Source of the DNA: Sphingobacterium faecale
Lineage (GTDB): Bacteria > Bacteroidota > Bacteroidia > Sphingobacteriales > Sphingobacteriaceae
Reading direction: 5' to 3'
Length of the DNA: 64,000 nt
Assembly: GCF_016746095.1 (NCBI RefSeq)
Contig: NZ_JAERTY010000003.1
Location: 310,001 to 374,000 of the forward strand
A model generated the notes under the pieces. The model made no database searches. It was not told where the DNA came from and worked only from the letters and a program-made list of their open reading frames with translations. Below, piece by piece: positions 35,688-46,802 of this stretch. A program made the position numbers and the translations under genes. How positions within the stretch are numbered: the first letter of the stretch is position 1; each line of letters opens with the position of its first letter.

Positions 35688-37172
35688 TTATTTTTCGTTT
35701 ACTAATGTTTTTAACTGACCTTTAGACTTTATCAGCTGTATTTCGGCAACTTTAAAATTAAGTAAAGAAGTATTCAGATTGTTTTGTGCATCGGCATAAG
35801 CATTCTCCGCATCAAGCAACTCTGTTAAGGTAGCCAATCCATTTTTATAATTGTTTTCCGTATCGGAAAGCACCTCTTTCGCTAATGTTACGTTGGAGCG
35901 ATTGGAATTGATTGTCAACAGTGAATTTTTAACCTGCGCTTTCGCATTTTCTTTAGCCAGATCTAAACCTAACTTTGTCTCTTCATAATCAACTTTAGCC
36001 CTTCTAATCTCGATATTGGCCTGATTGACTTTTGATTTCGTTGCTCCCCCCGTAAATATTGGTATACTAAGATTCAAACCTATTGTAGAGAAATCGGCCC
36101 AGACTGACTCTTTGGGTTTAAACAGAAAAAAACTATTTGAAAAACCTAAGACACCGTAGTTCGCACTTAAAGATAAAGTAGGGTAATATTGAGACACAAT
36201 AGACTTTTTGTTTAACTCCAATAACTCACTCTGTTTACTCAACAATCGCAACTCTGTCCTGTCATCCATTATCGGCTGATCCTCCAAAGCAATAGATGCA
36301 TCAATCTCAAAAGTTTCCTCAGGTAAGGCAACTGCTTGCTTAATATCCATACCTATCGCAAATTTTAAAGCATTCTCTCTAAGCTCTAACGCATTCATGA
36401 TTTGACTTTTCTGCGCTTTAAGATTATTGATTGCAACCTCAGTCCTATCTAAGTCTATCTTTTTTGCCAGTCCAGCATCGACTAATCCTTTTATAACACG
36501 GTGTGTCTTGGTTGTGTTATCTAGGTTGTTCTGTACTGTTTGCAACTGCAACTGAGTTTGATAAACCTCATAATAAGAATTGGATACTTTTTCGATCAGT
36601 TGCTCGTCGGTCAATTCTTTATTTATTTGATAAAACTCCCGAGTAGATTTTGCTGCTTTCAAACCCGTAAAAAGCGCTTGATTAAAAATCTGTTGATTAA
36701 GGGATACCGAGTTTTGCGATGACCATGGCGTCCCGAAGCCAACAAGTGTAAGCCCGGCAGGCACCGGTGGAGCTGTTGTTTTAGGCGTTACTTCCCCTTT
36801 AACTCCACCTGATATAGAACCTATATTATTTCCATTAGCATCAGTCAATTGCCCTGTGAGATTTCCATCCAAATCGGAAGCACCACCTCCTCCTCCAAAA
36901 CCACCCATAGCAGACAAGTCTATAGCCGATTTTTGTACTTTAACATTATAGGTTACACCACCATTAAAATTCACCTGAGGAAGAGCTCCTGCTCTCACCT
37001 CATCTATTTTATACTGTGCATTTTCAAGATCCAAAGCTGATTTTTTAGCATCAGCTTTATTCTCCAATGCATACTTTATTGCTTGCTGTAACGTCAACAC
37101 CTCTTGTGCACTGACGCTGGAGACTCCAAAGACTCCGGCTAATAAAACTGCAATAATTTTTATCCTTTTCAT
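35688..37172 (-). CDS. TolC-family outer-membrane efflux protein
   Basis: 494 residues with a signal peptide (MKRIKIIAVLLAGVFGVSSV, then SAQ). It has the duplicated alpha-helical TolC pattern: LTLQQAIKYALENKADAKKS near the N terminus and long coiled-coil helices in each half, such as KENAKAQVKNSLLTINSNRS near the C terminus. An unusual Gly-rich insert (AMGGFGGGGGASDLDGNLTG, about 83-102) lies in the first half. It should form the trimeric exit channel for the RND system encoded downstream. Confidence 0.92.
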   Translation of the reverse strand: MKRIKIIAVLLAGVFGVSSVSAQEVLTLQQAIKYALENKADAKKSALDLENAQYKIDEVRAGALPQVNFNGGVTYNVKVQKSAIDLSAMGGFGGGGGASDLDGNLTGQLTDANGNNIGSISGGVKGEVTPKTTAPPVPAGLTLVGFGTPWSSQNSVSLNQQIFNQALFTGLKAAKSTREFYQINKELTDEQLIEKVSNSYYEVYQTQLQLQTVQNNLDNTTKTHRVIKGLVDAGLAKKIDLDRTEVAINNLKAQKSQIMNALELRENALKFAIGMDIKQAVALPEETFEIDASIALEDQPIMDDRTELRLLSKQSELLELNKKSIVSQYYPTLSLSANYGVLGFSNSFFLFKPKESVWADFSTIGLNLSIPIFTGGATKSKVNQANIEIRRAKVDYEETKLGLDLAKENAKAQVKNSLLTINSNRSNVTLAKEVLSDTENNYKNGLATLTELLDAENAYADAQNNLNTSLLNFKVAEIQLIKSKGQLKTLVNEK

Positions 37173-37235
37173 CTAGTTTATTTTTTTCTTTTGTTGATGA
37201 GAGTTCTCCCGAAGCATCGGGATTGGTTTCGTTGT

Positions 37236-37838
37236 TTATTGTTCGATGATTCGCTCTTCAAAAATCAATCTAATTGCCCTTTTCTGACTATCCACAATAT
37301 GACTGATATTTTCCTTATTAGGTATACCAGAGATAATATCCTGCACATTATACATTATACCAAGTGACTTCATTATCTCAACAAATGCGATACTAGCCTC
37401 TTCAACATCTTTGATCCGGACGTCTCCAAAATTTACAGACTTGGAAAACAATGCCTTGGTAGCCGCAACATCCCTCTGATAAAGCTCCTCAATAACAGAT
37501 GCCATATCAACACCTTTAATCCACTCTAAATTTTCATCAATGTGAAGCATATAATACTTACTAAGATATGAGGCCCTCAATTCTAGAATTTCATAAAGTG
37601 TTGCCATCAGATCCTTAGTGTAATTAGCAACAATAACTTCCTCTTTACCAAATAGTTCATCAGCAACTGTACTGATTACATCTCTTATTAAAGCGGACTT
37701 ATCTTGGTAATAGTAATATAGGTTTGCCTTAGTGATCTTCATATCTTCAGCAATTTCATTCATCGTGGTTTTATTGAAACCATAATGACAAAATCTCCGC
37801 AGAGCTACTTCGACGATTTCTTCCTTACGTTTATCCAT
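37236..37838 (-). CDS. TetR-family regulator of the efflux operon
   Basis: 200 residues. The N-terminal helix-turn-helix is clear: ALRRFCHYGFNKTTMNEIAE, then DMKITKANLYYYYQDKSALI. The C-terminal ligand domain has no recognised specificity. It begins the minus-strand unit TetR-TolC-adaptor-RND, 63 bp before the TolC gene, so it probably represses its own promoter and the pump. The start ATG is at 37838, preceded by GGGAGAA and a -7 box at 37877-37884. Confidence 0.92.
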   Translation of the reverse strand: MDKRKEEIVEVALRRFCHYGFNKTTMNEIAEDMKITKANLYYYYQDKSALIRDVISTVADELFGKEEVIVANYTKDLMATLYEILELRASYLSKYYMLHIDENLEWIKGVDMASVIEELYQRDVAATKALFSKSVNFGDVRIKDVEEASIAFVEIMKSLGIMYNVQDIISGIPNKENISHIVDSQKRAIRLIFEERIIEQ

Positions 37839-37876
37839 TTCTCCCTTTTAACTCCTGACTTTTATTAAATTTTGTT

Positions 37877-37884
37877 CAAAAGTA
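37877..37884 (-). promoter_or_regulatory. -7 promoter box of the TetR-efflux operon
   Basis: The reverse strand reads TACTTTTG (TAnnTTTG), about 38 bp before the TetR ATG. Confidence 0.6.
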
Positions 37885-37967
37885 CAGAAAGAGCATGCCA
37901 CATCTAAAAGAATTGCAAAAAAAAACAATTCTCTGACAATTAAAACAAATTAATTAAAACACCAATA

Positions 37968-38624
37968 TTAGGAAAAGAGTTTGGCGAACTTCCTTTTATC
38001 AACCTTATATAGCCGGGCGGCACGGTAGGAAACTCCTGTTTGATACTCGTCAAGTTCTTTTAAATAGCCAAGATTTCCCATTTTTTTGCGGAAATTTCGT
38101 TTATCTAGAGATTCACCCAAAATCGACTCATACACTTGCTGTAATTGGGTCAGTGTAAATTTTTCAGGTAGAAGTTCAAACGGCGTAAATGAAAAACTTA
38201 AGTTGGCTTTTAGTTTTTTCAAACCGATTTGCAAGATTTCGTTGTGATCAAAAGCGAGATCAGGCACATTGTTAATAGCAAACCATTTAGCCTGTCGCAT
38301 ATAATTAGTTATGGGTTTTATTTTATTTTTCACCTCCTCATAACGTACCAGAGCCATATAAGCTACCGTCAAAATACGCCCTTCTGGATGGCGCTTCACT
38401 CCTGCCAGCGCAGCCAGCTGCTCTAGATAGATATCCTTCAAGCCAGTATTCTCATACGATATACGTTTGACTGCGTCCTCCATTTCTTCCTCTTTGTCCA
38501 CAAAATAACCAGGAATAGCCCACCAATCTTTATAAGGATACTCATTTCGTTCAGTAAGAAGCACTTTTAACTGACCTTCATGAAAGGTTAGAATCAAACA
38601 ATCTACGGTGAAAAAAGAAAGCAC
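37968..38624 (-). CDS. NrtR-like Nudix-domain transcriptional regulator
   Basis: 218 residues from a GTG at 38624; a stop lies three codons upstream, so no ATG is available. The N-terminal Nudix domain covers about 6-140. Its Nudix box is degenerate: GYFVDKEEEMEDAVKRISYE keeps the glycine and one glutamate but loses the REUxEE core, so it is unlikely to hydrolyse nucleotides. The C-terminal winged helix (LDKRNFRKKMGNLGYLKELD, ending SYRAARLYKVDKRKF) is that of NrtR-like regulators. In this phylum such proteins control sugar or NAD genes. It is divergent from pfkA, whose promoter holds a candidate palindromic operator. Confidence 0.83.
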   Translation of the reverse strand: MLSFFTVDCLILTFHEGQLKVLLTERNEYPYKDWWAIPGYFVDKEEEMEDAVKRISYENTGLKDIYLEQLAALAGVKRHPEGRILTVAYMALVRYEEVKNKIKPITNYMRQAKWFAINNVPDLAFDHNEILQIGLKKLKANLSFSFTPFELLPEKFTLTQLQQVYESILGESLDKRNFRKKMGNLGYLKELDEYQTGVSYRAARLYKVDKRKFAKLFS

Positions 38625-38716
38625 AAATTTTTATTTTAAATAAAAAACCAACCAAATATCAGACAATATTGCTTAAAAATTACAGAAGAAACAAAAAAAA
38701 GATGGTCAAAAATTTA

Positions 38717-38739
38717 ATAGTGTAGAAAATACACACTAT
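38717..38739. promoter_or_regulatory. Candidate NrtR-like operator overlapping the pfkA promoter
   Basis: A 7-bp perfect inverted repeat ATAGTGT-N9-ACACTAT lies in the 142-bp divergent region. Its right arm overlaps TATATTCG (38737-38744), a -7 box one base off TAnnTTTG. Binding would block pfkA transcription. The link to the divergent regulator is inference from position and symmetry. Confidence 0.6.
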
Positions 38740-38766
38740 ATTCGTATTGCCTAAAATTAGTTTGAT

Positions 38767-39750
38767 TTGAAAAAAATAACAAACATTGGTGTATTTACTT
38801 CAGGTGGTGATGCGCCAGGGATGAACGCAGCGATCCGAGCTGTAGTAAGAACCGCAATATACGAGAACATACAAGTTACCGGGATCTACAGAGGTTACCA
38901 GGGAATGATTGATGCCGATTTTGTGAATATGAACAGACGTTCTGTAAGTTCTATTATTCAACATGGTGGCACGATTTTGAAATCTGCTAGATGTTTAGAA
39001 TTCAAAACAAAGGAAGGACGCCAAAAAGCATATGAAAATATTAAAGCACATGGCATAGATGCATTGGTCGCCATAGGCGGCGATGGTACTTTTACAGGAG
39101 CAGATCTCTTCTCTAAAGAATTTGAGATTCCTGTGATGTGCATCCCTGGAACAATCGATAATGACCTCTACGGTTCGGATTACACATTGGGATACGATAC
39201 CGCCAACAATACCGTCATTGAAGCAATAGATAAAATACGGGACACCGCTTCATCGCACAGTAGAGTTTTCTTTGTCGAAGTAATGGGGCGAGATTCAGGT
39301 TGTATTGCGTTAAATGCAGGAGTCGGTGGAGGTGCCGAGGCGATACTTATGCCCGAAGTCGATAGTGGTGTAACAGAGCTTTTTGATGAGCTTGCTTTAG
39401 CGGAAAGTCGAGAGAAGAGCTCAATGATCGTTATCATAGCAGAAGGTGACCAAAATGGAGGCGCCTATAACGTTGCTAAAATTGTGAAAGAGAAATTTGA
39501 CCATCTTGATATAAAAGTTAGTATATTAGGGCATCTACAACGCGGAGGCTCACCTAGTAGTTTCGATCGAGTACTGGCTACCCGAATGGGCTTTAAAGCT
39601 GTAAAAGAACTAATGGCTGGCAATTCTAGGGCTACTGTGGGATTAAGAGGCACATCAATCGTAACTACTCCTTTAGAAGAAGCCTTAAGCAAGAAAGAAT
39701 TCAAACTAGACGAAGAGTTGTTGGCAATTGCAAACATAATGAACAAATAG
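38767..39750 (+). CDS. pfkA: ATP-dependent 6-phosphofructokinase, TTG start
   Basis: 327 residues. The start is TTG at 38767; an in-frame TAG lies three codons upstream and the conserved N terminus (NIGVFTSGGDAPGMNAAIRA) begins within six residues, so no ATG is possible. The glycine-type IGGDGTFTGA and PGTIDND motifs indicate ATP rather than PPi use. HLQRGGSPSSFDR is the substrate/effector region. It makes fructose-1,6-bisphosphate, the committed step of glycolysis. It is first in a unit with a BadF-type kinase gene (6 bp gap) and gapA. Confidence 0.96.
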   Translation: MKKITNIGVFTSGGDAPGMNAAIRAVVRTAIYENIQVTGIYRGYQGMIDADFVNMNRRSVSSIIQHGGTILKSARCLEFKTKEGRQKAYENIKAHGIDALVAIGGDGTFTGADLFSKEFEIPVMCIPGTIDNDLYGSDYTLGYDTANNTVIEAIDKIRDTASSHSRVFFVEVMGRDSGCIALNAGVGGGAEAILMPEVDSGVTELFDELALAESREKSSMIVIIAEGDQNGGAYNVAKIVKEKFDHLDIKVSILGHLQRGGSPSSFDRVLATRMGFKAVKELMAGNSRATVGLRGTSIVTTPLEEALSKKEFKLDEELLAIANIMNK

Positions 39751-39756
39751 AGAGAC

Positions 39757-41609
<1,853 letters not shown>

Positions 41610-41622
41610 GCTTTTAAGCATT

Positions 41623-41653
41623 AAGAAAGAGACGCATTAGGCCTCTCTTTCTT
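41623..41653. terminator. Bidirectional terminator between gapA and radC
   Basis: AAGAAAGAG (41623-41631) pairs perfectly with CTCTTTCTT (41645-41653). The right arm overlaps two bases of the radC stop codon. Confidence 0.75.
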
Positions 41654-42338
41654 ATAAAACTCCTTCATCTCGAAAGCTATAATAACCACTATCCGTAAAA
41701 ATCAAATGGTCATTCACCCGTATGTCCATAATCTTAGCAGCATCACAAACCCTATTTGTCAGGTCCCGATCAGCTTTACTTGGATGCAGTGTACCAGAAG
41801 GATGGTTATGAGCCAAAATAATGGAACTGGAATTATTCTGTAGGGCATGCCGCAATATCATCTTTATATCTACTGGTGTAAAATCATTTCCACCACTGCC
41901 GATCAACTGTTCGTGTAAGACTTTACAAGCCGTATTTAAATAGATCACCCAAAACTCTTCATGTGGTAAATCCTGCAAATAAGATTTAAAATAATCGTAT
42001 ACTCGTTTACTACTATTGAGTAATGGTTTTTCTAGAGCTCCTTCTTCCTTTCTTCTTCTTCCTAACTCGAGAGCTGCAACGATAGAAATTGCTTTTGCTT
42101 CTCCAATCCCCTTATATTCACATAGCTGATAGACATCCCGCTTGGACAGTTGGCTTAGACTATGTTTCGAATCGCTCAAAATTCGCTTACAAAGCTCGAC
42201 TGCAGTCTCTCCTTGGGATCCTGAACCAATTAAGATAGCCAATAATTCTGCATCGGTCAGGGCACGCCGCCCTTGTTCCAATAATTTTTCTCTAGGGCGA
42301 TCTGATTCCGCCCATTCACGAATAACAAGCTTGCTCAT
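41652..42338 (-). CDS. radC: RadC-family JAB/MPN+ domain protein
   Basis: 228 residues. An N-terminal UPF/HhH-like part (SDRPREKLLEQGRRALTDAE, then LLAILIGSGSQGETAVELCK, about 11-50) is followed by the JAB metalloprotease-like domain. The signature AHNHPSGTLHPSKADRDLT is intact with both His and the Asp. A DNA-repair role was historically assigned but its function is unsettled. It is convergent with gapA and shares its terminator. Confidence 0.94.
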   Translation of the reverse strand: MSKLVIREWAESDRPREKLLEQGRRALTDAELLAILIGSGSQGETAVELCKRILSDSKHSLSQLSKRDVYQLCEYKGIGEAKAISIVAALELGRRRKEEGALEKPLLNSSKRVYDYFKSYLQDLPHEEFWVIYLNTACKVLHEQLIGSGGNDFTPVDIKMILRHALQNNSSSIILAHNHPSGTLHPSKADRDLTNRVCDAAKIMDIRVNDHLIFTDSGYYSFRDEGVL

Positions 42339-42450
42339 AAACTACATGTGATAAATAATTGATTTTCTTAAAGTTAATAAAAAACAATTAGTCCTCAAAT
42401 TTTAACTTGCTTCGACAGAACATCACAACTTATTTTTAGCTAAAAAACCC

Positions 42451-42458
42451 TATCTTTG
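42451..42458 (+). promoter_or_regulatory. -7 promoter box for the cyclophilin gene
   Basis: TATCTTTG matches TAnnTTTG and lies 26 bp before the ATG at 42485. Confidence 0.6.
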
Positions 42459-42484
42459 TACCTCGAAAACAAATTTATTTAGTA

Positions 42485-42943
42485 ATGAGTAAAGCAATTA
42501 TCAAGACAGAAAAAGGCGATATGACTGTACAGTTTTATACAGAAGACGCTCCTAATACCGTTGCAAATTTCGTTAAACTTGCTAAATCAGGCTTTTATGA
42601 TGGATTAGCATTTCATCGCGTAATCCCTGATTTTGTTATCCAAGGAGGGTGTCCAAACTCAAAAGAAGGTGCTGCTGGAGCACCGGGTACTGGAGGCCCT
42701 GGGTATAAAATTGATTGTGAATTAACGGGTGAGAATCAATTTCATGATCGAGGTGTACTATCTATGGCGCATGCCGGCCGTAACACAGGTGGTTCACAAT
42801 TTTTCATTTGTCACAGTCGCAATAACACTGCTCATCTAGATCGCAACCACACTTGCTTTGGTAAAGTAATAGAGAATGTAGACATCGTAGATGATATACG
42901 TCAGGGTGACCGTATTTTGTCAATCGAAGTAATAGAAGATTAG
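42485..42943 (+). CDS. Cyclophilin-type peptidylprolyl isomerase (cytoplasmic)
   Basis: 152 residues with no signal peptide. The cyclophilin core is clear: FHRVIPDFVIQGG (catalytic Arg), GRNTGGSQFFICHSRNN and TAHLDRNHTCFGKVI. It speeds cis-trans isomerisation at proline bonds. It is followed 19 bp later by a DUF5606 gene, with which it probably shares a transcript. Confidence 0.93.
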   Translation: MSKAIIKTEKGDMTVQFYTEDAPNTVANFVKLAKSGFYDGLAFHRVIPDFVIQGGCPNSKEGAAGAPGTGGPGYKIDCELTGENQFHDRGVLSMAHAGRNTGGSQFFICHSRNNTAHLDRNHTCFGKVIENVDIVDDIRQGDRILSIEVIED

Positions 42944-42962
42944 TTAACAACAAAGCAATAAC

Positions 42963-43367
42963 ATGAATTTAAGAGCTTTAGTATCAGTCACAGGTAAACC
43001 TGGTCTGTTTAAACTTATTGGGCAAAACAAGGGGGGATTTATTTTAGAATCCTTAGATAGTGCAAAAATTAAGTCAGTTGTCAATCTAAATACAACAAAA
43101 ATGGCAACCCTTGAAGACATCACTATCTACGGCGAAGAAGAAGAAATCCGGCTATTGGATGTTCTTGAAAAAATCAAAGCTGAAGAAATCAATGTCCCTG
43201 ACACAAAATCTAACGGTGATACGCTGAGAGAGTTTTTCAGAAGCGTAGCTCCTGGACACGATGAATCACGTGTATACACTTCGGATATCAAAAAGATTAT
43301 ATCTTGGTATAATATTATAAAGGAATTTCCTTTATTTGAAGAGGAAGCTCCTGCTCCTATTCAATAA
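42963..43367 (+). CDS. DUF5606-family protein
   Basis: 134 residues, cytoplasmic, with no membrane segment. The N terminus MNLRALVSVTGKPGLFKLIG, then GFILESLDSAKIKSVVNLNT fits DUF5606, a small Bacteroidota-restricted family of unknown function with an SH3-like N-terminal fold. It follows the cyclophilin gene after 19 bp and ends just before a terminator. Confidence 0.85.
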   Translation: MNLRALVSVTGKPGLFKLIGQNKGGFILESLDSAKIKSVVNLNTTKMATLEDITIYGEEEEIRLLDVLEKIKAEEINVPDTKSNGDTLREFFRSVAPGHDESRVYTSDIKKIISWYNIIKEFPLFEEEAPAPIQ

Positions 43368-43373
43368 TACAAG

Positions 43374-43401
43374 AAGGTCTGATGAGAGTCAGGCCTTTTT
43401 T
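43374..43401 (+). terminator. Terminator after the DUF5606 gene
   Basis: AAGGTCTGA (43374-43382) pairs with TCAGGCCTT (43389-43397), with one T-G mismatch region, followed by TTTTT. Confidence 0.75.
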
Positions 43402-43483
43402 GTAATTATACGGCACAAAAAAATGCTTCATATAGAAAGCATTACATGTGATCTTAAAATCTGTCATAAAATCTACCTAAGTA

Positions 43484-43609
43484 TTAGCGTTTTTTTGCTT
43501 TTTCAGGTTCTGTTTCGATAGGTTTTTCTACGAACCCCCAATTAGTTATATAAAACATAAACGGGTTGCGCTGTAAACTGGTACTTTTCTCTTTTCTTTT
43601 TTTAATCAT
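43484..43609 (-). CDS. Possible 41-residue basic small protein
   Basis: Below the usual length cut-off. The ATG at 43609 starts a 41-residue frame ending TAA at 43484. It begins MIKKRKEKSTSLQRNPFMFY, then has ITNWGFVEKPIETEPEKAKKR, so it is lysine/arginine-rich at both ends with an aromatic middle. GAAAGAAAAAAT precedes the ATG. It occupies most of the 376-bp gap between DUF5606 and leuS, and the rest of the gap has only AT-rich sequence and a short hairpin (AATGCTT/AAGCATT near 43412). I saw no exact TAnnTTTG box upstream. Reality would need conservation in relatives. Confidence 0.5.
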   Translation of the reverse strand: MIKKRKEKSTSLQRNPFMFYITNWGFVEKPIETEPEKAKKR

Positions 43610-43777
43610 ATTTTTTCTTTCATTTTGTGTTCTATTGTGATAGTATAATCAACAAGCAAGCCAAACAACTGCAACTCTTATTTAAAGAAAGACAAAATGA
43701 CATGGAGTCCATATAAGGATATAAAAAACGGGAATACTTGATGATGTATCCCCGCTTGTATTTTGAATATGATTTTA

Positions 43778-46561
43778 TCAAACAACAATATTAATGATCT
43801 TACCTTTGACAAAAATCATCTTTTTCAGAGGTTTTCCATCCATATAACGCAATACGTCTGCATTAGCCAACACCATATCTTCGACAGTTTTCTGATCTAG
43901 ATCCAACGCTAAAGACAAGTTCATCTTCATCTTACCATTGATAGAGACGGGATATGCAAACTCAGACTCGACTAGATAGGCAGGTTCGAACACCGGATAA
44001 CCCGCAGAAGAAATAGAACCGGCATCATTCCCCAACAATGTCCACAGCTCTTCTGTGATATGTGGTGCATAAGACGACAACACAACAATCAGGTCTTGAA
44101 GAATCTCCCGTTTATTACATCTAAGATCAGTCAATTCGTTGACGCAAATCATAAAAGCGGATACAGATGTATTGAAAGAAAAACGCTCTATATCATCTTC
44201 TACCTTCTTGATTATTTTATGTAGTGCTTTATATTCCGCCTTTGTAGGTTTTTCATCAGAAATATTCAAATTGCCTTCTGCATCGTGAAAAAGACGCCAT
44301 ACTTTCCTTAAGAACTTATAAACCCCTTCTATACCATTTGTATTCCAAGGTTTGGCCTGCTCCAACGGCCCCAGAAACATTTCGTAGAGCCGTAGTGTAT
44401 CAGCACCGAACTGTCCAATGATATCATCGGGATTGACAACGTTAAATTTAGATTTGGACATCTTTTCTACTTCTGTCCCACAGATGTATTTCCCATCTTC
44501 CAAGACGAACTCCGCATGTTCAAAATCTGGACGTGAAGCTTTAAACTTTTCGGTGTTCAGCATATCGTTATGCACAATATTCACATCTACATGCAACGGG
44601 ATCGTGTTGTATTCGTCCTTCAAGCCTAAAGACACATAAGTATTCGTACCTCTACCCTCTTCATCCAACACACGATACACAAAACTCGAACGTCCTTGAA
44701 TCATTCCCTGGTTGATAAGCTTCTTGAAAGGTTCCTCTTCATTATGATAGCCTAAATCCTTCAATATCTTATTCCAAAAACGGGAATACAGCAAATGTCC
44801 TGTAGCATGCTCAGAACCTCCAATATAAAGATCAACGGACTTCCAATAATCTATCGCCTTTTTAGAGGCAAAATCTTCTCTATTCTGAGGGTCCATATAA
44901 CGGAACCAATACCAAGAAGATCCCGCCCAGCCAGGCATGGTACTTAATTCGTATTCGTATTCGTCTTGATATTTCCAACCTTCAGCCCTTCCCAAAGGAG
45001 GTTCACCAGACTCCGTTGGCAGATACTTATCCACCTCAGGAAGCAACAAAGGCAACTCTTCTTCTTTGATAAGATAAGGCAATCCATTTTTAAAAAATAC
45101 CGGAACAGGCTCTCCCCAATAACGCTGACGGCCAAAAATAGCATCGCGCATACGGAAATTGACTTTTGCCTTTCCTAATCCCAGCTCGCCTAGTTTGGCT
45201 ATTAATGCGTCAACGGCCTCAGCATAGCTCATACCATTAATAAATCCGGAATTAATATAACGTCCATCCTTATTGGCATCAGCAGCTTCGTCAATATTTT
45301 GACTATCTGATATCGCAACTATAGGGAGATTAAAGTGTTTAGCAAACAGATAATCTCGTTGATCTCCGGATGGAACTGCCATAACAGCTCCGGTTCCGTA
45401 CCCCGCCAAAACGTAATCTGCTATCCAAATCTGTACATCTTCTCCTGTAATAGGATGTTTGGCATAGGATCCGGTAAAAGCTCCCGACACCGTCTTGGTA
45501 TCAGCCATACGATCCAATTCAGACTTCTTAGAAGTATTATGAATATAGTTCTCGACTTCTGCCCGTTGCGCGTCGGTCGTCAGGGAGGCTACCAAGTCAT
45601 GTTCTGGTGCCAACACGATAAAACTGACGCCAAAAATAGTATCTACACGAGTCGTAAACACTTCTATATCCGTATCAAACTGTGGTACCGGAAACTTGAC
45701 AAGCGCTCCAACAGATTTACCTATCCAATTGCGTTGCATTTCGATCAATGGTTCGGGCCAATCAATCACATCCAATCCACGGAGCAAACGATCTGCATAG
45801 GCAGTGATACGCATTGACCACTGCATCATCTTCTTCTGTTCAACAGGAAATCCCCCTCTCTCGGACAATCCGTTGATCACCTCATCATTAGCTAATACAG
45901 TTCCTAAAGCAGGACACCAATTAACTGTGCTCTCCCGAAGATAAGCCAATCTGTATTTCAAAAGTTCTTGCTGCTGTTGTTCTTCACTGAAGGCTCGCCA
46001 GTCTTCGGCAGTAAACACGCCGATATCTTCATCCGACTCCGCATCTATCCCTTGCGAACCTGTATTTTCGAAGCGAGTTATTAATTGCTCAATCGGGACA
46101 GCACGATCTTCTTTCTTATCATACCACGCATTAAAGGCTTGCATGAAAATCCATTGCGTCCACTTATAGTAATCGGGCTCTGATGTACGGATCTCTCGGG
46201 ACCAGTCATAGGAGAATCCGATATTGTCCATCTGCTGACGGTAACGATTAATATTTGCTTCGGTGGTAATCGATGGATGTTGCCCTGTCTGTATAGCGTA
46301 TTGCTCTGCAGGTAGACCAAATGAGTCATACCCCATAGGGTGCAACACGTTAAAACCTTTAGTACGTTTATATCGAGAAAAAATATCCGAGGCTATATAA
46401 CCTAGTGGGTGTCCAACATGCAGACCAGCCCCTGAAGGATAAGGAAACATGTCTAAGACATAGTACTTTGGCTTTTCCGTTGACTCAGATGTTTTGAAAG
46501 TAGCATTCTTTGCCCAAAATGCTTGCCACTTCTTTTCTATTAATTTATGATTATACTCCAT
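43778..46561 (-). CDS. leuS: Leucyl-tRNA synthetase
   Basis: About 927 residues from ATG 46561; the frame continues to a TTG at 46570 that is not needed. The class I HIGH motif is in [20 protein letters not shown] (about 40-59), the KMSKS motif is EKMSKSKFN (near 700), and the editing domain holds [13 protein letters not shown] and [15 protein letters not shown]. It carries an insertion before the KMSKS region ([24 protein letters not shown]), as in other bacterial LeuRS of this phylum. It charges tRNA-Leu. The ftsX operon is divergent from it. Confidence 0.96.
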   Translation of the reverse strand: MEYNHKLIEKKWQAFWAKNATFKTSESTEKPKYYVLDMFPYPSGAGLHVGHPLGYIASDIFSRYKRTKGFNVLHPMGYDSFGLPAEQYAIQTGQHPSITTEANINRYRQQMDNIGFSYDWSREIRTSEPDYYKWTQWIFMQAFNAWYDKKEDRAVPIEQLITRFENTGSQGIDAESDEDIGVFTAEDWRAFSEEQQQQELLKYRLAYLRESTVNWCPALGTVLANDEVINGLSERGGFPVEQKKMMQWSMRITAYADRLLRGLDVIDWPEPLIEMQRNWIGKSVGALVKFPVPQFDTDIEVFTTRVDTIFGVSFIVLAPEHDLVASLTTDAQRAEVENYIHNTSKKSELDRMADTKTVSGAFTGSYAKHPITGEDVQIWIADYVLAGYGTGAVMAVPSGDQRDYLFAKHFNLPIVAISDSQNIDEAADANKDGRYINSGFINGMSYAEAVDALIAKLGELGLGKAKVNFRMRDAIFGRQRYWGEPVPVFFKNGLPYLIKEEELPLLLPEVDKYLPTESGEPPLGRAEGWKYQDEYEYELSTMPGWAGSSWYWFRYMDPQNREDFASKKAIDYWKSVDLYIGGSEHATGHLLYSRFWNKILKDLGYHNEEEPFKKLINQGMIQGRSSFVYRVLDEEGRGTNTYVSLGLKDEYNTIPLHVDVNIVHNDMLNTEKFKASRPDFEHAEFVLEDGKYICGTEVEKMSKSKFNVVNPDDIIGQFGADTLRLYEMFLGPLEQAKPWNTNGIEGVYKFLRKVWRLFHDAEGNLNISDEKPTKAEYKALHKIIKKVEDDIERFSFNTSVSAFMICVNELTDLRCNKREILQDLIVVLSSYAPHITEELWTLLGNDAGSISSAGYPVFEPAYLVESEFAYPVSINGKMKMNLSLALDLDQKTVEDMVLANADVLRYMDGKPLKKMIFVKGKIINIVV

Positions 46562-46773
46562 TTTGTACAAAAAAAGATTTTACAAGAGTTGCGAAAATAG
46601 CGATTTTAAGTCATTTTTAATACAAAACTTTTTTATTGTCAGTAATAATTTCGGATATTAGTTGACTTATTCATTGATTTCAATGAGTAGGGAAAGGACG
46701 ATAAAAAATGTTAAATATGTAGACCTTGACAAGGTTATTGCATTATATAATTCCTAAAATCATCTTAATTCTT

Positions 46774-46781
46774 TATTTTCG
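46774..46781 (+). promoter_or_regulatory. Likely -7 box of the ftsX operon
   Basis: TATTTTCG, one base off TAnnTTTG, lies 21 bp before the ATG at 46803, within a 241-bp divergent region. Confidence 0.42.
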
Positions 46782-46802
46782 CATCAAATTAAATTAAGGT
46801 TT

